From positions 1,488,001 through 1,552,000 of the forward strand of contig NZ_JAMBOC010000001.1 of assembly GCF_023715405.1 (NCBI RefSeq): 64,000 nt of DNA. Direction: 5' to 3'. How positions within the stretch are numbered: position 1 is the stretch's first letter; each line of letters opens with the position of its first letter. Source of the stretch: Solibacillus isronensis. GTDB lineage: Bacteria; Bacillota; Bacilli; Bacillales_A; Planococcaceae. The position numbers and the translations under genes are program-made. Shown one piece after another: positions 1-10,302 of the stretch. A model generated the notes under the pieces. The model did not search any database, was not told where the DNA came from, and worked only from the letters and a program-made list of their open reading frames with translations.

Positions 1-335
1 ATTGTATGTAGTTTCGTCCCGGATAACAGGCCTAGCATTAAACGCGTTGTTGTACCCGAATTTCCTGTGTAAAGCACTTCTTTCGGTTCTGTCCAACCGT
101 CGATTCCCGGACTGTTAATCGTTACATCTGTCCCGTCAACTTCGATATCTACCCCAAGCTTTTGGAAGCAGTCAATTGTACGCAGACAGTCTTCTCCTAA
201 TAAGAAGCCTCTGACAGTCGTTTTTCCTTTTGCAATGGAGCCGAACATCACCGAGCGATGCGATACCGATTTGTCACCCGGTACCGTAATATCTCCTTGT
301 AATGACGGTTGACTGTATTGCAATGTTGTACTCAT
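1..335 (-). CDS. aroA: 3-phosphoshikimate 1-carboxyvinyltransferase (EPSP synthase), N-terminal part
   Basis: Partial gene: 111 complete codons from the ATG, then cut by the left window edge. EPSP synthase joins shikimate-3-phosphate and phosphoenolpyruvate in the cytoplasmic shikimate pathway. The visible N-terminus has the family motifs [10 protein letters not shown] (about residues 18-27; the Lys and Ser-His-Arg bind substrate) and [14 protein letters not shown] near residue 92. An AAGGGGG ribosome site precedes the ATG by 7 bases. It is the last visible gene of the aro/his/tyr operon, 35 bp after tyrA. In B. subtilis the equivalent gene is called aroE. Identity is secure from motifs and context. 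Confidence 0.95.
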   Translation of the reverse strand, partial: MSTTLQYSQPSLQGDITVPGDKSVSHRSVMFGSIAKGKTTVRGFLLGEDCLRTIDCFQKLGVDIEVDGTDVTINSPGIDGWTEPKEVLYTGNSGTTTRLMLGLLSGTKLHT

Positions 336-370
336 ATATGAACCCCCTTTTAAGAAAATCCCATTCGTCT

Positions 371-1468
371 TTATGAAATATAAGTATCAAACTTTGCCTT
401 GTGTGCAATGCATTGTGCGGCACGTTCACGGTCTTCGTTTGTCTGGAAACTAATGACCAAAATACCGAATACATCGACACGTGTTTCAACTATACGTATA
501 TTTGTAATACTTATATTATTTTCCGCCAATAAGCCTGTTACTTCTGAAATGACCCCTGGATAATCCGGTATATCGACATAAAGATCATACGGCATATACA
601 AGGCACCGTTGGCAACCGGCAAACTGTCCCGGACATCACGCGCTTCACTGAAGTAGTTCTCGATTGCCTTCGCATCACCATCAGCCAATAGATCACGGAC
701 ACGCTGCATTTCAGTAAGCCAATTATCAAGCTGTCCGACTAATTCCTGCTTGTTTTGCATAGTAATATCACGCCATAAAGCAGGGTTTGAGGAAGCAATA
801 CGTGTAATATCACGGAAACCGCCAGCAGCTAACGAAGAGGTCATTGGATATGTCTGTTTTTCACTATTAAGCTGATGTACTAAAGATGCCGCGATAATAT
901 GAGGGAAATGGCTGACAACCGCTGTCATATGATCATGTACCTTTGCATCGACAACGACCATTTTCCCGAGCGTAAATTTCAGCAGATCGTCCAGTGCAGC
1001 AAGTTTTTCAAGTTCTTCCCCTTCATGGGGTGTCAGCATATAGTAGGCATTTTCCAGTAAATATGGCTTTGCTGCTGTAATTCCGCTTTTATGGGAACCC
1101 GCCATTGGGTGCCCGCCGATAAAGGTAATATCCAGTTGCCGCAGCTCTAATGCTTTTTCCATTATTTTCGCTTTTGTACTGCCAGTATCTGTAATAATGA
1201 CATTGCGTTTTAATTCCCACGACTTCAACTGTTCCATAAAGTCGAGTGTGACATTTACCGGTGTACCAAAAATAATTACGTCCGCCTCTTTTGCAAACTC
1301 AGCAGGATTTTTAACTACTTCATGAACGACTTGTAATGTATCCGCTAATTGTCGTGTTTGTTCATGAGCATCATAGCCGAACACTTTTGTATGTGGTGCC
1401 TTCTGCAAAGCCATCGCTACAGATCCACCAATTAACCCTAGTCCGATTACGAAGACATTTCGTGTCAT
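371..1468 (-). CDS. tyrA: prephenate dehydrogenase with C-terminal ACT domain
   Basis: 365 aa. Oxidatively decarboxylates prephenate to 4-hydroxyphenylpyruvate for tyrosine synthesis. The N-terminal Rossmann fold shows GLGLIGGS (residues 9-16) and the catalytic-region motif [12 protein letters not shown] (about 118-129). The last 70 residues form an ACT domain ([16 protein letters not shown] onward), the usual site of tyrosine feedback inhibition in this family. Its ATG overlaps the hisC stop by four bases (ATGA), implying translational coupling. The partner aminotransferase HisC supplies the next step. Length is normal for Bacillales TyrA. Confidence 0.96.
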   Translation of the reverse strand: MTRNVFVIGLGLIGGSVAMALQKAPHTKVFGYDAHEQTRQLADTLQVVHEVVKNPAEFAKEADVIIFGTPVNVTLDFMEQLKSWELKRNVIITDTGSTKAKIMEKALELRQLDITFIGGHPMAGSHKSGITAAKPYLLENAYYMLTPHEGEELEKLAALDDLLKFTLGKMVVVDAKVHDHMTAVVSHFPHIIAASLVHQLNSEKQTYPMTSSLAAGGFRDITRIASSNPALWRDITMQNKQELVGQLDNWLTEMQRVRDLLADGDAKAIENYFSEARDVRDSLPVANGALYMPYDLYVDIPDYPGVISEVTGLLAENNISITNIRIVETRVDVFGILVISFQTNEDRERAAQCIAHKAKFDTYIS

Positions 1469-2565
1469 GCAAGTACTCCTTGCTCATTTAAGACTTCTGC
1501 CAGTAGTTGTAAAAATCTTGCATTTTGAGCTTCTGTACCGATCGTCACGCGAATATAGCCTTCCAATCCTAACGCTGCTCCGCTTCGGATAATAAATCCG
1601 CGCTTCATCATTTCTTCAAATACAACATTACTTGGAGCTTTCACTTCAAACATGACAAAGTTCGTTTGCGAAGGGAAATAATTTAAACCGTGCTGCTCGC
1701 AAAATTCAACAAACTGCTTTTTGCCGATTTCATTCGCTTCACGGCAGCTGGCAATGTATTCCTGGTCCTGTAGAGCGACCTGCGCAATTTGTTGGCTTAG
1801 GATCGTATTGTTGAATGGTGCACGCACCGGATCAAGCTTCGCAATAATGTCTGCTTGGGCAATTCCGTAGCCGACACGGAAAGAAGCCAGTCCATACGCT
1901 TTTGAGAATGTACGCAATAAAATTAAGTTCGGGTAGTCACGGAAATAATGCAATGTATCTTTATAAGAGACATCGTTAATGTATTCCACATATGCTTCAT
2001 CCAATACAACGAAAACATCCTTAGGCACTTTAGCCAAGAAAGCACTCAATGTTTCATCCGATACGATTGTACCTGTCGGATTGTTCGGATTACATACCCA
2101 AACAACCGATGTATTTTCATCAATTGCCTCCAGCATTGCTTCTAAATCATGGACTCCATTTTTCAATGGTACTTTACGCACTTCTGCTCCTTCAATCTCT
2201 GCATTATGCCAGTATTGAGAAAATGACAAATCTGCCATGACTGTGTTCACACCTGGATATAATAATGCACGGGTAATGATTGCGATTAAATCATCCGAAC
2301 CATTCCCTAAAATGAGTTCATTCTCGGCAACGCCGTAGAAATTCGCCAATGATGTTCGTAAGCTTTGAGCATAACCGTCCGGATATATTGCATGATTGGA
2401 TTCATCTTTTTGTAAAAATTGTTTTACTTTTGGTGAGCTGCCAAAGGGATTTTCATTTGAAGCAAGCTTCACGACTTCATCTAATCCGAAAAGCTTCTTA
2501 ACTTCTTCGATTGGTTTTCCCGGTTGGTAAGCTTTCATTCCAAATAACTGTTGTTTCCACTTCAT
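1465..2565 (-). CDS. hisC: histidinol-phosphate / aromatic aminotransferase
   Basis: 366 aa PLP-dependent class I/II aminotransferase. In Bacillales HisC serves both histidine synthesis and tyrosine/phenylalanine transamination, which fits its place between aroH and tyrA. Visible motifs: ASNENPFG near the N-terminus, NPNNPTGT (about 160), and the Schiff-base lysine in TFSKAYGLASFRVGYG (Lys about residue 222). I chose ATG at 2565 over an in-frame TTG at 2571: the GAGGAG ribosome site lies 9 bases before the ATG but only 3 before the TTG. Four GAG/TAG triplets cluster around this ribosome site. Only 25 bp separate it from aroH, where B. subtilis carries trpEDCFBA. Confidence 0.95.
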   Translation of the reverse strand: MKWKQQLFGMKAYQPGKPIEEVKKLFGLDEVVKLASNENPFGSSPKVKQFLQKDESNHAIYPDGYAQSLRTSLANFYGVAENELILGNGSDDLIAIITRALLYPGVNTVMADLSFSQYWHNAEIEGAEVRKVPLKNGVHDLEAMLEAIDENTSVVWVCNPNNPTGTIVSDETLSAFLAKVPKDVFVVLDEAYVEYINDVSYKDTLHYFRDYPNLILLRTFSKAYGLASFRVGYGIAQADIIAKLDPVRAPFNNTILSQQIAQVALQDQEYIASCREANEIGKKQFVEFCEQHGLNYFPSQTNFVMFEVKAPSNVVFEEMMKRGFIIRSGAALGLEGYIRVTIGTEAQNARFLQLLAEVLNEQGVLA

Positions 2566-2590
2566 CCTCAACGTCTCCTCTAACTCGCAA

Positions 2591-2953
2591 TTATTTCACT
2601 AAATCTGGTCTTAATTTTACCGCATCTTCTAAATATACATGTTGAATTTCATGCTGTGGTGTATCCGTATTTACATGTAATAATACGCGGATACATAATG
2701 GCAGCGCACCCGGCACATCCATCTCATGCATGCACATAATCGGCACATACTGCCATCCTGGCATTGACCGTACCGACTTTGCAGGAAAGGCGGAATGAAT
2801 ATCCGGTGTTGTAGAAATTGTCACAGAGGCAATATCTTCCGGTTCAATAGTATTTTGTTTCGCAACTTCTTTCACTAGTCTTGCCGTTTCTCCCCATACG
2901 TACTCGGCTTTATCTTCAGCAATCGTAATTGCACCGCGAATTCCACGAATCAT
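2591..2953 (-). CDS. aroH: monofunctional chorismate mutase, AroH type
   Basis: 120 aa, the trimeric AroH fold that converts chorismate to prephenate. Residues equivalent to the B. subtilis active site are present one position earlier: Arg6 (MIRGIRGA), Glu77 (CMHEMDVPG) and Arg89 (CIRV). The C-terminal HVYLEDAVKLRPDL matches the family. The gene starts 2 bases after the aroB stop, so it is within the operon. It provides the mutase step that feeds TyrA encoded two genes downstream. No oddities seen. Confidence 0.96.
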   Translation of the reverse strand: MIRGIRGAITIAEDKAEYVWGETARLVKEVAKQNTIEPEDIASVTISTTPDIHSAFPAKSVRSMPGWQYVPIMCMHEMDVPGALPLCIRVLLHVNTDTPQHEIQHVYLEDAVKLRPDLVK

Positions 2954-2955
2954 TG

Positions 2956-4041
2956 CTACACCTCCGCTAATAATGCTCTGAGTTGACGATCAATTTCTCT
3001 GCATTGTTCAAGTTCAACTTTTTGGACAAATGGTTGTCCGATTGTTTCAAGCAGCACGAACTGCAATTGTCCGTAGTCGGCTTTTTTATCTTTAAGTAAA
3101 TATTCAATCAGTTGATCGAATGTAAATTCATGAACCGCTTCAAACGGATAGCCGTTTTCCATTGCAAAATGTAAAAAGCGCTTTGTAAACTGATGATTGA
3201 CTTTACCGTATTTTTCGCTTAATAGAAGTGAATAAATAAGGCCAATCATCACAGCTTCACCATGTGCTACACGTCCATAGCCTGCAGCAGCTTCAATCGC
3301 ATGCCCGTATGTATGGCCTAAGTTAAGATACTTTCTGACGGACTGTTCTGTTTCATCCTGCTCAACAATCGTAGCTTTTACTTGAATGCCATGCGCCAAA
3401 TAATTTGCCAACAGATCTTCCGGAAGTTCCGTTACATGATCTCCCTCGAGCAGCTCTTCCACCCATTGTGCATCGGAAATTAAAGCATGCTTAATCACTT
3501 CCGCCATCCCTGAACGCACTTCTTTTTCGGAAAGACTATGTAAAAATTCTGTATCGAAAATTACGGCTTCAGGCTGATAAAAAGCACCGATCATATTTTT
3601 TCCTAATTCGTGATTAATGGCCGTCTTTCCGCCAACAGCTGAATCATGCGCCAAAATTGTTGTCGGCACTTGGATGAACGGAATGCCCCGCATATAAGTG
3701 GCTGCAACAAAACCGGCCAAATCACCGACTGCACCACCGCCAAATGCGATAATGAGCGATTTTCTAGTACACTTTTGCTTAAGTAAATATGTTTGCACGT
3801 CGTTATAGTTTTCAAAGCTTTTACACTTTTCCCCTGCCGGCATAACATGTACTTCGAAAGTATATGGAAAGTTCGCTTCAAAATAGCTTTGCTGTGCTGT
3901 CCAAACATTTTCATCTGTCAATACGATGATTTTATCTGCTTTTGTAAGCAAGTCATGCTGTGCTGTCAAAGCATCACGTAATATACCTTTCCCAATCGTT
4001 ACAGCGTACGAGTGTGAAGGAGTTCGAACCGGAATCTCCAT
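2956..4041 (-). CDS. aroB: 3-dehydroquinate synthase
   Basis: 361 aa. Cyclises DAHP to 3-dehydroquinate using NAD and a divalent metal. Seen in the sequence: the glycine-rich GGGAVGDLAGFVAATYMRG, VPTTILAHDSAVGGKTAIN, and LGHTYGHAIEA with metal-binding histidines. The open frame extends 11 codons upstream into aroC, but ATG at 4041 is preferred: it has an AAGGAG site 7 bases upstream and starts one base after the aroC stop. Tight spacing on both sides (aroC 1 bp, aroH 2 bp) marks a single operon. Confidence 0.95.
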   Translation of the reverse strand: MEIPVRTPSHSYAVTIGKGILRDALTAQHDLLTKADKIIVLTDENVWTAQQSYFEANFPYTFEVHVMPAGEKCKSFENYNDVQTYLLKQKCTRKSLIIAFGGGAVGDLAGFVAATYMRGIPFIQVPTTILAHDSAVGGKTAINHELGKNMIGAFYQPEAVIFDTEFLHSLSEKEVRSGMAEVIKHALISDAQWVEELLEGDHVTELPEDLLANYLAHGIQVKATIVEQDETEQSVRKYLNLGHTYGHAIEAAAGYGRVAHGEAVMIGLIYSLLLSEKYGKVNHQFTKRFLHFAMENGYPFEAVHEFTFDQLIEYLLKDKKADYGQLQFVLLETIGQPFVQKVELEQCREIDRQLRALLAEV

Positions 4042-4042
4042 A

Positions 4043-5224
4043 TTAATACTCCTTCGTGTACTGACGCATTTCATCTAACTGCGCCTTTAATTGTGGTAAT
4101 TGATCACTATGGAACTGCTCTACAATTGCATTTGCGATTTCCCAGGCAATAACATGTTCGGCAACGATTGATGCTGCAGGTACTGCACAGCTGTCAGAAC
4201 GCTCCACGCTTGCTTTAAACGGCTCCTTTGTTTCAATGTCAACACTTTGCAATGGCTTATATAATGTTGGAATTGGCTTCATCACACCGCGAACGACAAT
4301 CGGCATTCCTGTCGTCATACCGCCTTCCAAACCGCCTAAACGATTTGTTGCGCGCGTATAGCCCTTTTCTTCATCCCATAAAATTTCATCATGTACTTCT
4401 GAACCTTTTTTGCGTGCCATTTCAAAACCGATTCCAAACTCAACGCCTTTAAATGCATTGATGCTCAGCATTGCAGATGCCAGTTTCGCATCCAGTTTGC
4501 GGTCGTAATGCACATAAGATCCGATACCTGCCGGCAAACCTTCCACGATGACTTCTACGACACCGCCGATTGAGTCTCCAGCTTGCTTTGCTTCATCAAT
4601 GGCTGTAACCATTTTTGCTGATGCTTCAGGATCGATACAGTAACATGGATCGTTTTCAATAATTGCACGGATTTCATCTGCTGTTTTACCTTCCAACAAA
4701 CTGCTGTCTGCTTTAATCCCTACAATTTCCGTAACATGAGAAACAATCGAAATTCCAAGCTCGTTTAACAATGCTTTTGCAACAGAGCCAACTGCCACAC
4801 GCACTGTCGTTTCACGTGCACTTGAACGCTCCAGTACGTTACGCAGATCACGGTGACCGTATTTCATCCCTCCGACTAAATCGGCATGACCTGGACGTGG
4901 ACGTGAGATTTGACGTTTAATTTCAGATGGGTCGATATCTTCCGGCAACTCTGCCGCACCCATAATTTTTGTCCAATGCTTCCAGTCATCATTTGTAACG
5001 ACTAATGCGACCGGTGAGCCTAATGTTTTCCCGTGACGAACTCCTGATACAATTTCCACTGTATCTGTTTCGATCTGCATGCGACGACCACGACCGTGAC
5101 CACCTTGACGACGTTTTAAATCATAATTTATTTTTTCTGCTGTTACTGGAAGTAAAGAAGGCAACCCCTCGATAATTGTTGTTAATTGTGGTCCGTGTGA
5201 CTCACCTGCTGTTAAATAACGCAT
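4043..5224 (-). CDS. aroC: chorismate synthase
   Basis: 393 aa; called aroF in B. subtilis. Makes chorismate from EPSP with reduced FMN, the last shared step to aromatic amino acids, folate and menaquinone (menG and hepST lie about 4 kb away). Signature stretches: [15 protein letters not shown] at the N-terminus, [21 protein letters not shown], and [14 protein letters not shown] near the C-terminus. First gene of the aro operon; an upstream GGGAGAAAG site supports the ATG. No dedicated flavin reductase gene is adjacent. Confidence 0.96.
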   Translation of the reverse strand: MRYLTAGESHGPQLTTIIEGLPSLLPVTAEKINYDLKRRQGGHGRGRRMQIETDTVEIVSGVRHGKTLGSPVALVVTNDDWKHWTKIMGAAELPEDIDPSEIKRQISRPRPGHADLVGGMKYGHRDLRNVLERSSARETTVRVAVGSVAKALLNELGISIVSHVTEIVGIKADSSLLEGKTADEIRAIIENDPCYCIDPEASAKMVTAIDEAKQAGDSIGGVVEVIVEGLPAGIGSYVHYDRKLDAKLASAMLSINAFKGVEFGIGFEMARKKGSEVHDEILWDEEKGYTRATNRLGGLEGGMTTGMPIVVRGVMKPIPTLYKPLQSVDIETKEPFKASVERSDSCAVPAASIVAEHVIAWEIANAIVEQFHSDQLPQLKAQLDEMRQYTKEY

Positions 5225-5380
5225 TAAACACTTTCTCCCTTCAACTCGCTAAAGTATGTATTTTTCACTATAACATATTTCAAATTAAATAACAGTACTG
5301 TTTCCGCCATCCGATAAGCTATTTTAGAATATTCTGAACGTTCCAACTAGAAAATGACACATTTATCAGCAAAAAGAAAC

Positions 5381-5418
5381 AAAAATACGCTTTTCGCTCT
5401 ATTATCCGAAAAGCGCAT
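5381..5418 (-). terminator. intrinsic terminator after cheR
   Basis: On the minus strand GCGCTTTTCG pairs with CGAAAAGCG across an 8-10 base loop and is followed by TATTTTTG. It ends the cheR transcript and insulates aroC. Confidence 0.7.
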
Positions 5419-5489
5419 TCATATATAGCTTTTTAAAGTATATCTCAACTTAAGCTTCTACGTTCTACAGAGCATCTAATATTGTACTA

Positions 5490-6263
<774 letters not shown>

Positions 6264-6340
6264 TCATCTTTCCCCTCATCTAACGTATGCCTATTATAGC
6301 TGAAAATTTCAGAACCCGAAACAGATTTCGTCCATAAACG

Positions 6341-6580
6341 TTAATCAATGTGTCTTTCCAGCAAAAGTTGTTTCGATTGTTCAAGTTCAAGCTTCATCTT
6401 CTCCGTCTCGGAATTGTAGCTCTGCAAACGAATCTGTTCAAGTTCGGCCTCTTTCTCCAACATTCTAATTTGCAGTTTCATACTCGATCGTTTATGTGCT
6501 GTCAGTATTGCAGTTAATGCAATCAAAGCCCCTGACCCGAAAATAATACATATAATAATAATATCTTCCATACGTTTCAT
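6341..6580 (-). CDS. small single-pass membrane protein with coiled coil (paralogue 3 of 3)
   Basis: 79 aa, not recognised as a named family. A hydrophobic segment (about residues 6-26) is followed by a charged amphipathic helix. The helix carries the core shared with the two neighbours: ELEQIRLQSYNSETEKM then KLELEQSKQLLLE. Most divergent of the three in its membrane segment. Start ATG has AGAGGAG 4 bases upstream. Lies 21 bp after the previous copy and 80 bp before cheR. Architecture (one helix in the membrane, cytoplasmic coiled coil) resembles PspB-type proteins, but I see no sequence match that proves it. Confidence 0.8.
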   Translation of the reverse strand: MKRMEDIIIICIIFGSGALIALTAILTAHKRSSMKLQIRMLEKEAELEQIRLQSYNSETEKMKLELEQSKQLLLERHID

Positions 6581-6601
6581 TACGCTCCTCTAATTATTAT
6601 T

Positions 6602-6823
6602 TTACCTGTCTGATCGATCTGTCAATTGTGTTTCAAGCAGCAATTGCTTAGTCTGTTCCAATTCAAGCTGCATCTTCGCTGTTTCTTTATCGTAAGTTTC
6701 GAGTCTTAGTTTTTCCAGCTTGATTTCTTTATCAAGGCGTTTTAGTTCAATATTTTTATTTTTCGTGTACGTATCCGTTAAAATCCCTACTACAGCGACT
6801 ATTGTAATCATTACCCAGAACAT
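6602..6823 (-). CDS. small single-pass membrane protein with coiled coil (paralogue 2 of 3)
   Basis: 73 aa. Membrane helix at about residues 2-19, then KLEKLRLETYDKETAKM and QLELEQTKQLLLE, nearly the same core as its neighbours. ATG at 6823 chosen because AAGGGG lies 8 bases upstream; an in-frame GTG at 6832 directly abuts the ribosome site and is less likely. Function unknown. The strong conservation of the cytoplasmic helix compared with the membrane segment suggests that the helix is the interacting part, perhaps forming mixed coiled coils among the three proteins (inference). Confidence 0.8.
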   Translation of the reverse strand: MFWVMITIVAVVGILTDTYTKNKNIELKRLDKEIKLEKLRLETYDKETAKMQLELEQTKQLLLETQLTDRSDR

Positions 6824-6862
6824 GGATGTCACCCCTTATGAATAGTTAAATTAGAAGAAAAA

Positions 6863-7078
6863 TTATTTTTGGTTATGCTCCAACAATATCTGCTTTGAAT
6901 GTTCCAATTCCAGTCTCATTTTTTCTGTTTCTTTATCGTAATTTTCAAGACGTAATTGTTCCAGCTCAATTTCTTTTGTTAATTTATTTACTTCAATCCG
7001 TTTACTTTCATTGCGTGCATCGGTGATGACTGCAATCGCCCCTACTGCCATAACTGAAATAACGGCCAAAACCCACAT
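6863..7078 (-). CDS. small single-pass membrane protein with coiled coil (paralogue 1 of 3)
   Basis: 71 aa, first gene of the triplet. Membrane helix about residues 2-19 (MWVLAVISVMAVGAIAVI), then ELEQLRLENYDKETEKM and RLELEHSKQILLE. ATG at 7078 is favoured: AGGGGG is 6 bases upstream, whereas the ATG at 7084 touches it. An extended -10 (TGGTATAAT, -10 box 7151-7156) lies about 70 bp upstream, downstream of the ndk terminator, so the triplet forms its own transcription unit. I do not recognise the family. Confidence 0.8.
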   Translation of the reverse strand: MWVLAVISVMAVGAIAVITDARNESKRIEVNKLTKEIELEQLRLENYDKETEKMRLELEHSKQILLEHNQK

Positions 7079-7150
7079 ATACATCCCCCTAATTTCAATC
7101 AGTACTTTTTATACGTATGTATTCCAAAAATAGTTTCATTATTCCGATTT

Positions 7151-7159
7151 ATTATACCA
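7151..7159 (-). promoter_or_regulatory. extended -10 promoter for the microprotein triplet
   Basis: Minus-strand TGGTATAAT with no convincing -35 box. It sits between the ndk terminator and the first microprotein gene, so it is the likely start of their transcript. Confidence 0.5.
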
Positions 7160-7189
7160 TTAATAGTCCATCTTTTTCCTGTTCCATAT

Positions 7190-7222
7190 AAAAAAAGCTA
7201 TCACTTAAAAGTGATAGCTTTT
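7190..7222 (-). terminator. intrinsic terminator after ndk
   Basis: AAAAGCTATCACTT pairs with AAGTGATAGCTTTT and is followed by T residues on the minus strand; strong hairpin 12 bp after the ndk stop. Confidence 0.9.
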
Positions 7223-7234
7223 CTGTAAGTTTAA

Positions 7235-7654
7235 TTATTCAGCGATTCCTTCTGGGAACCATAAACCGATTTCACGCTCAGCAGAAGCTAAAGAGTCAGA
7301 ACCGTGGATTACGTTGTGTGATAAAGTTACAGCGTAGTCACCGCGGATTGTACCAGGAGCTGATTCTTCTGGCTTTGTAGCACCCATCATGATACGAGAT
7401 AATTGGATAACGTTTTCGCCTTCCCAAACCATACCGAATACTGGGCCTGAAGTGATGAAGTCTACTAATTCACCGAAGAAAGGACGCTCAGCGTGCTCTG
7501 CATAGTGTTTTTCAGCTAAATCACGAGTTGGTACCATTAATTTTGCTCCGCGCATTACGAAACCGCGACGCTCAAAACGATCAACGATATCTCCGATTAC
7601 TTGACGTTCTACGCCGTCTGGTTTAACCATTAAAAATGTTTTTTCGATTGCCAT
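7235..7654 (-). CDS. ndk: nucleoside diphosphate kinase
   Basis: 139 aa. Moves the gamma phosphate from ATP to other NDPs through a phosphohistidine. The active histidine lies in [16 protein letters not shown], and the N-terminal [15 protein letters not shown] is the family start. ATG at 7654 has AAGGAG 8 bases upstream; the GTG three codons earlier overlaps poorly with that site. It has a strong terminator immediately downstream. Position between hepT and cheR matches B. subtilis. Confidence 0.97.
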   Translation of the reverse strand: MAIEKTFLMVKPDGVERQVIGDIVDRFERRGFVMRGAKLMVPTRDLAEKHYAEHAERPFFGELVDFITSGPVFGMVWEGENVIQLSRIMMGATKPEESAPGTIRGDYAVTLSHNVIHGSDSLASAEREIGLWFPEGIAE

Positions 7655-7768
7655 TATAAACACTCCTTAAATTTGAGTAAAAGGTTTTACACCTACCGAT
7701 AAATATTACCAAAATCCTACTCATACTGCAACAAATATTAGATTTGCCCATAAATTGGCTAGATTATT

Positions 7769-8743
7769 TTAAGATTTTCTCTTACCCATAAACAGCGCAA
7801 TATCACGCAATTTTTTCTTCATTGGGTGCTTCGGCAATGCCTCGACCTCTTTTAAAGCCTTTTTTAAATACAAATTACTAATATGGGTTGCTTCTTTTAT
7901 TGCTTCCGAATTCCGAACTAGTGCCAGCATACTTTGACGCTCTTCTTCCGTTAATCCTGCCTCTGCCACTTTCGTCAAATAAGGGGCAAGCTGCGGATCA
8001 TCTTTCATCAACAATATCGGCAATGTGACATTCCCGTTCATTAAGTCACTGCCAGCCGGTTTCCCGAGCTGTTTGTCTGTCGCTGTAAAATCTAATATAT
8101 CATCTACTATTTGAAAGCTCATTCCTACAAAATAGCCGTAACGCTTTAAATGCCTTGCTGTTTTTTCATCGGCACCACTTACGACTGCTCCAAGTTCACA
8201 ACTCGATTCAATCAGTAAAGCTGTTTTACGTTTAATACGTCGGAAGTAATCTTTCAAACTTTGATCTAAACGAAACTTATCCTCAATTTGAATGACTTCA
8301 CCATTTACTAGCTCAACCATTGTTTTTGCTAATATTTGATGGGCTCTTGGATTTTCTATGCTTGTTACATATTGTAATGCACGTGCAAATATAAAATTAC
8401 CTGTATACATCGCCACACGGTTGTTCCACTGTGCTTTCACCGTCTCCCGGCCACGGCGCATATCCGAATTGTCAATTACATCATCATGCACCAATGAACC
8501 CATATGAATTAATTCCAGGGGGACGGCAATGTTTTTCATTCGGTCAATATTATAGTCACCAAACTTGGCACTTAGTAACGTAAATACTGGTCGAATACGT
8601 TTTCCACCAGCTTGCAGTAAATGGACTGAGGCATCATTCAATAAGTGTGAAGATGAATTCAACGCTTGTTCCAATTCGTTTTCGATGACTTCTATATCTG
8701 ATTTAATATCGGCATATAGCATTTTGATTTTCATCTTTTCCAC
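7769..8743 (-). CDS. hepT: heptaprenyl diphosphate synthase component II
   Basis: 324 aa trans-prenyltransferase; with HepS it makes the C35 side chain of menaquinone-7. Both aspartate-rich motifs are present: HDDVIDNSDMRRG (first, Mg-isoprenoid binding) and VDDILDFT (second), plus the GGKRIRP motif near residue 47. The start is GTG at 8743 with GTAGG 9 bases upstream; an ATG three codons in is possible. In operon with menG and hepS, an order typical of Bacillales. Confidence 0.94.
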   Translation of the reverse strand: MEKMKIKMLYADIKSDIEVIENELEQALNSSSHLLNDASVHLLQAGGKRIRPVFTLLSAKFGDYNIDRMKNIAVPLELIHMGSLVHDDVIDNSDMRRGRETVKAQWNNRVAMYTGNFIFARALQYVTSIENPRAHQILAKTMVELVNGEVIQIEDKFRLDQSLKDYFRRIKRKTALLIESSCELGAVVSGADEKTARHLKRYGYFVGMSFQIVDDILDFTATDKQLGKPAGSDLMNGNVTLPILLMKDDPQLAPYLTKVAEAGLTEEERQSMLALVRNSEAIKEATHISNLYLKKALKEVEALPKHPMKKKLRDIALFMGKRKS

Positions 8744-8765
8744 GCGTCAAAACCTACTCCCACTT

Positions 8766-9467
8766 TTATTTCTTCTTAAAACCCATGTGCATAGCTGCTG
8801 CCCCACCGCTATATGGTTTATATGTGACATTCTCATATCCGGCTTCCCGGAACATTTGCGCTAATTTTTTCATGCCAGGAAAATCATTCGCCGACTTTTG
8901 CAGCCAAGAATATTCTTTATAGCTTTTCGCAAAAATCTTTCCGAACAGCGGCATAATATGATTAAAGTAAAAACGGAAAAGTTGGCGGTATACCGGAATT
9001 TCGGACTGAGAAGTTTCCAGACATACAACCATTCCGCCTGGTTTAACGACCCGGTTCATTTCACGCAAAACTTGTATATAATCCGGTACATTTCGTAAGC
9101 CAAAGCCAATTGTTACATAATCAAATGTATTATCCTCAAATGGTAGTTCCATTGCATTTCCGTGAATCAGTTCAATATTCGGGATATTTTCGGTTTTCTG
9201 CTTACCGACTTTCAGCATATTTTCACTGAAATCAAGCCCTTTTACTTCCCCTTCTTCACCGACTGCCTTCGATAAAGCGATTGTCCAATCAGCTGTACCG
9301 CAGCATACGTCAAGGCATTTCGAACCTTTTTTTACTGCCATACGTTTCATCGTATCTTCACGCCATCCAACATGCATTTGGAAACTAATGACCGAGTTCA
9401 TTTTATCGTAGCTCTCTGAAATGCTTTCAAACACTTCATGAACATGTTGTTCTTTCGATTTCGCCAT
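8766..9467 (-). CDS. menG: demethylmenaquinone methyltransferase
   Basis: 233 aa, also called ubiE-type. SAM-dependent C-methylation, the last step to menaquinone. Motifs: [26 protein letters not shown] (SAM loop), FGLRNVPD, and [10 protein letters not shown]. The open frame can be extended 16 codons upstream to a TTG, but ATG at 9467 has an AGAAAGG site upstream and gives exactly the length expected for B. subtilis MenG. It lies between hepS and hepT. Confidence 0.95.
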   Translation of the reverse strand: MAKSKEQHVHEVFESISESYDKMNSVISFQMHVGWREDTMKRMAVKKGSKCLDVCCGTADWTIALSKAVGEEGEVKGLDFSENMLKVGKQKTENIPNIELIHGNAMELPFEDNTFDYVTIGFGLRNVPDYIQVLREMNRVVKPGGMVVCLETSQSEIPVYRQLFRFYFNHIMPLFGKIFAKSYKEYSWLQKSANDFPGMKKLAQMFREAGYENVTYKPYSGGAAAMHMGFKKK

Positions 9468-9492
9468 TTTTTTCAAGACCTTTCTAAATCCA

Positions 9493-10233
9493 CTAAAAAG
9501 TGATGTATTGCTCAATGGAATGTTTTAATTCATCTGTTAAATCAATATTCGTCAAATTTCCTCTCAATTGTCGCTCCATGTCATATAAATGATCCTGGAA
9601 GGCTTCAATAATAGAATTCATCATAGTCAAATCAGCTGCAAACGCCTTATTTAAAAAGCTTTGCTGCCCCTTTTTCAATAAATCCAGCTCTTTTTTCAAT
9701 CGAATATATGTTAAAGTTTGCTGCATCAGTTCTGTATAGGATGTGAAACCGTATACATCATAATATTGGGCAATCAATTCGCTTTCTATCGTCATTAAAC
9801 TCTCAATCCACTGTTCAAGTGACCGTTTTTGGTCCTCGTAAATACGGATTTGATGCTCACAGCGCTTTACGATTCCTTCCGATAACTTATGGATTAAGAA
9901 AATATTGCCCGTTTTTGCGAGTAACTGATAATACCGACCACTATAATAATCACCGGAAAGGACAAGCAGCTGCTGTTCTTTACTCGTCGCTTCCACTTCC
10001 TTCACTTTTTCGTGCTCTGTAAGTGAAGCATGTACAATCCCGACTGTGACCGCACTTATTTGGTGTTCATCAGTCATAAGAGCGCCATTTAAAAAAGGGA
10101 GCTGAATGAAAAAAAGCTGTTCTTCCTGTAAGGTCGGTTGTCCAACATTTTGAAGTAATGCTCTATGATGAACATGCTGAAGAATATTAGATTTTAGCGT
10201 CTGAACCGATTGTGTAATAGATGTTGCATTCAT
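9493..10233 (-). CDS. hepS: heptaprenyl diphosphate synthase component I
   Basis: 246 aa. The small, divergent regulatory subunit that pairs with HepT; it lacks the aspartate-rich motifs. Sequence is mostly helical, with recognisable stretches such as [18 protein letters not shown] and [11 protein letters not shown]. Identification rests partly on position: first gene of hepS-menG-hepT and downstream of mtrB, as in B. subtilis. Heptaprenyl synthase component I proteins are poorly conserved, so similarity is moderate but consistent. Confidence 0.9.
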   Translation of the reverse strand: MNATSITQSVQTLKSNILQHVHHRALLQNVGQPTLQEEQLFFIQLPFLNGALMTDEHQISAVTVGIVHASLTEHEKVKEVEATSKEQQLLVLSGDYYSGRYYQLLAKTGNIFLIHKLSEGIVKRCEHQIRIYEDQKRSLEQWIESLMTIESELIAQYYDVYGFTSYTELMQQTLTYIRLKKELDLLKKGQQSFLNKAFAADLTMMNSIIEAFQDHLYDMERQLRGNLTNIDLTDELKHSIEQYITF

Positions 10234-10302
10234 AGAAATTACTCCATTTCAATGTTATAAAGCATAAGTACGATTTTATATTTATGTGAGAATTACGATA
10301 TG

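Noticed and set aside
2566-2600. True TRAP binding site at hisC
   Set aside because: Only four or five irregularly spaced GAG/TAG triplets; known sites have nine to eleven at 2-3 base spacing. Mentioned only as a hint.
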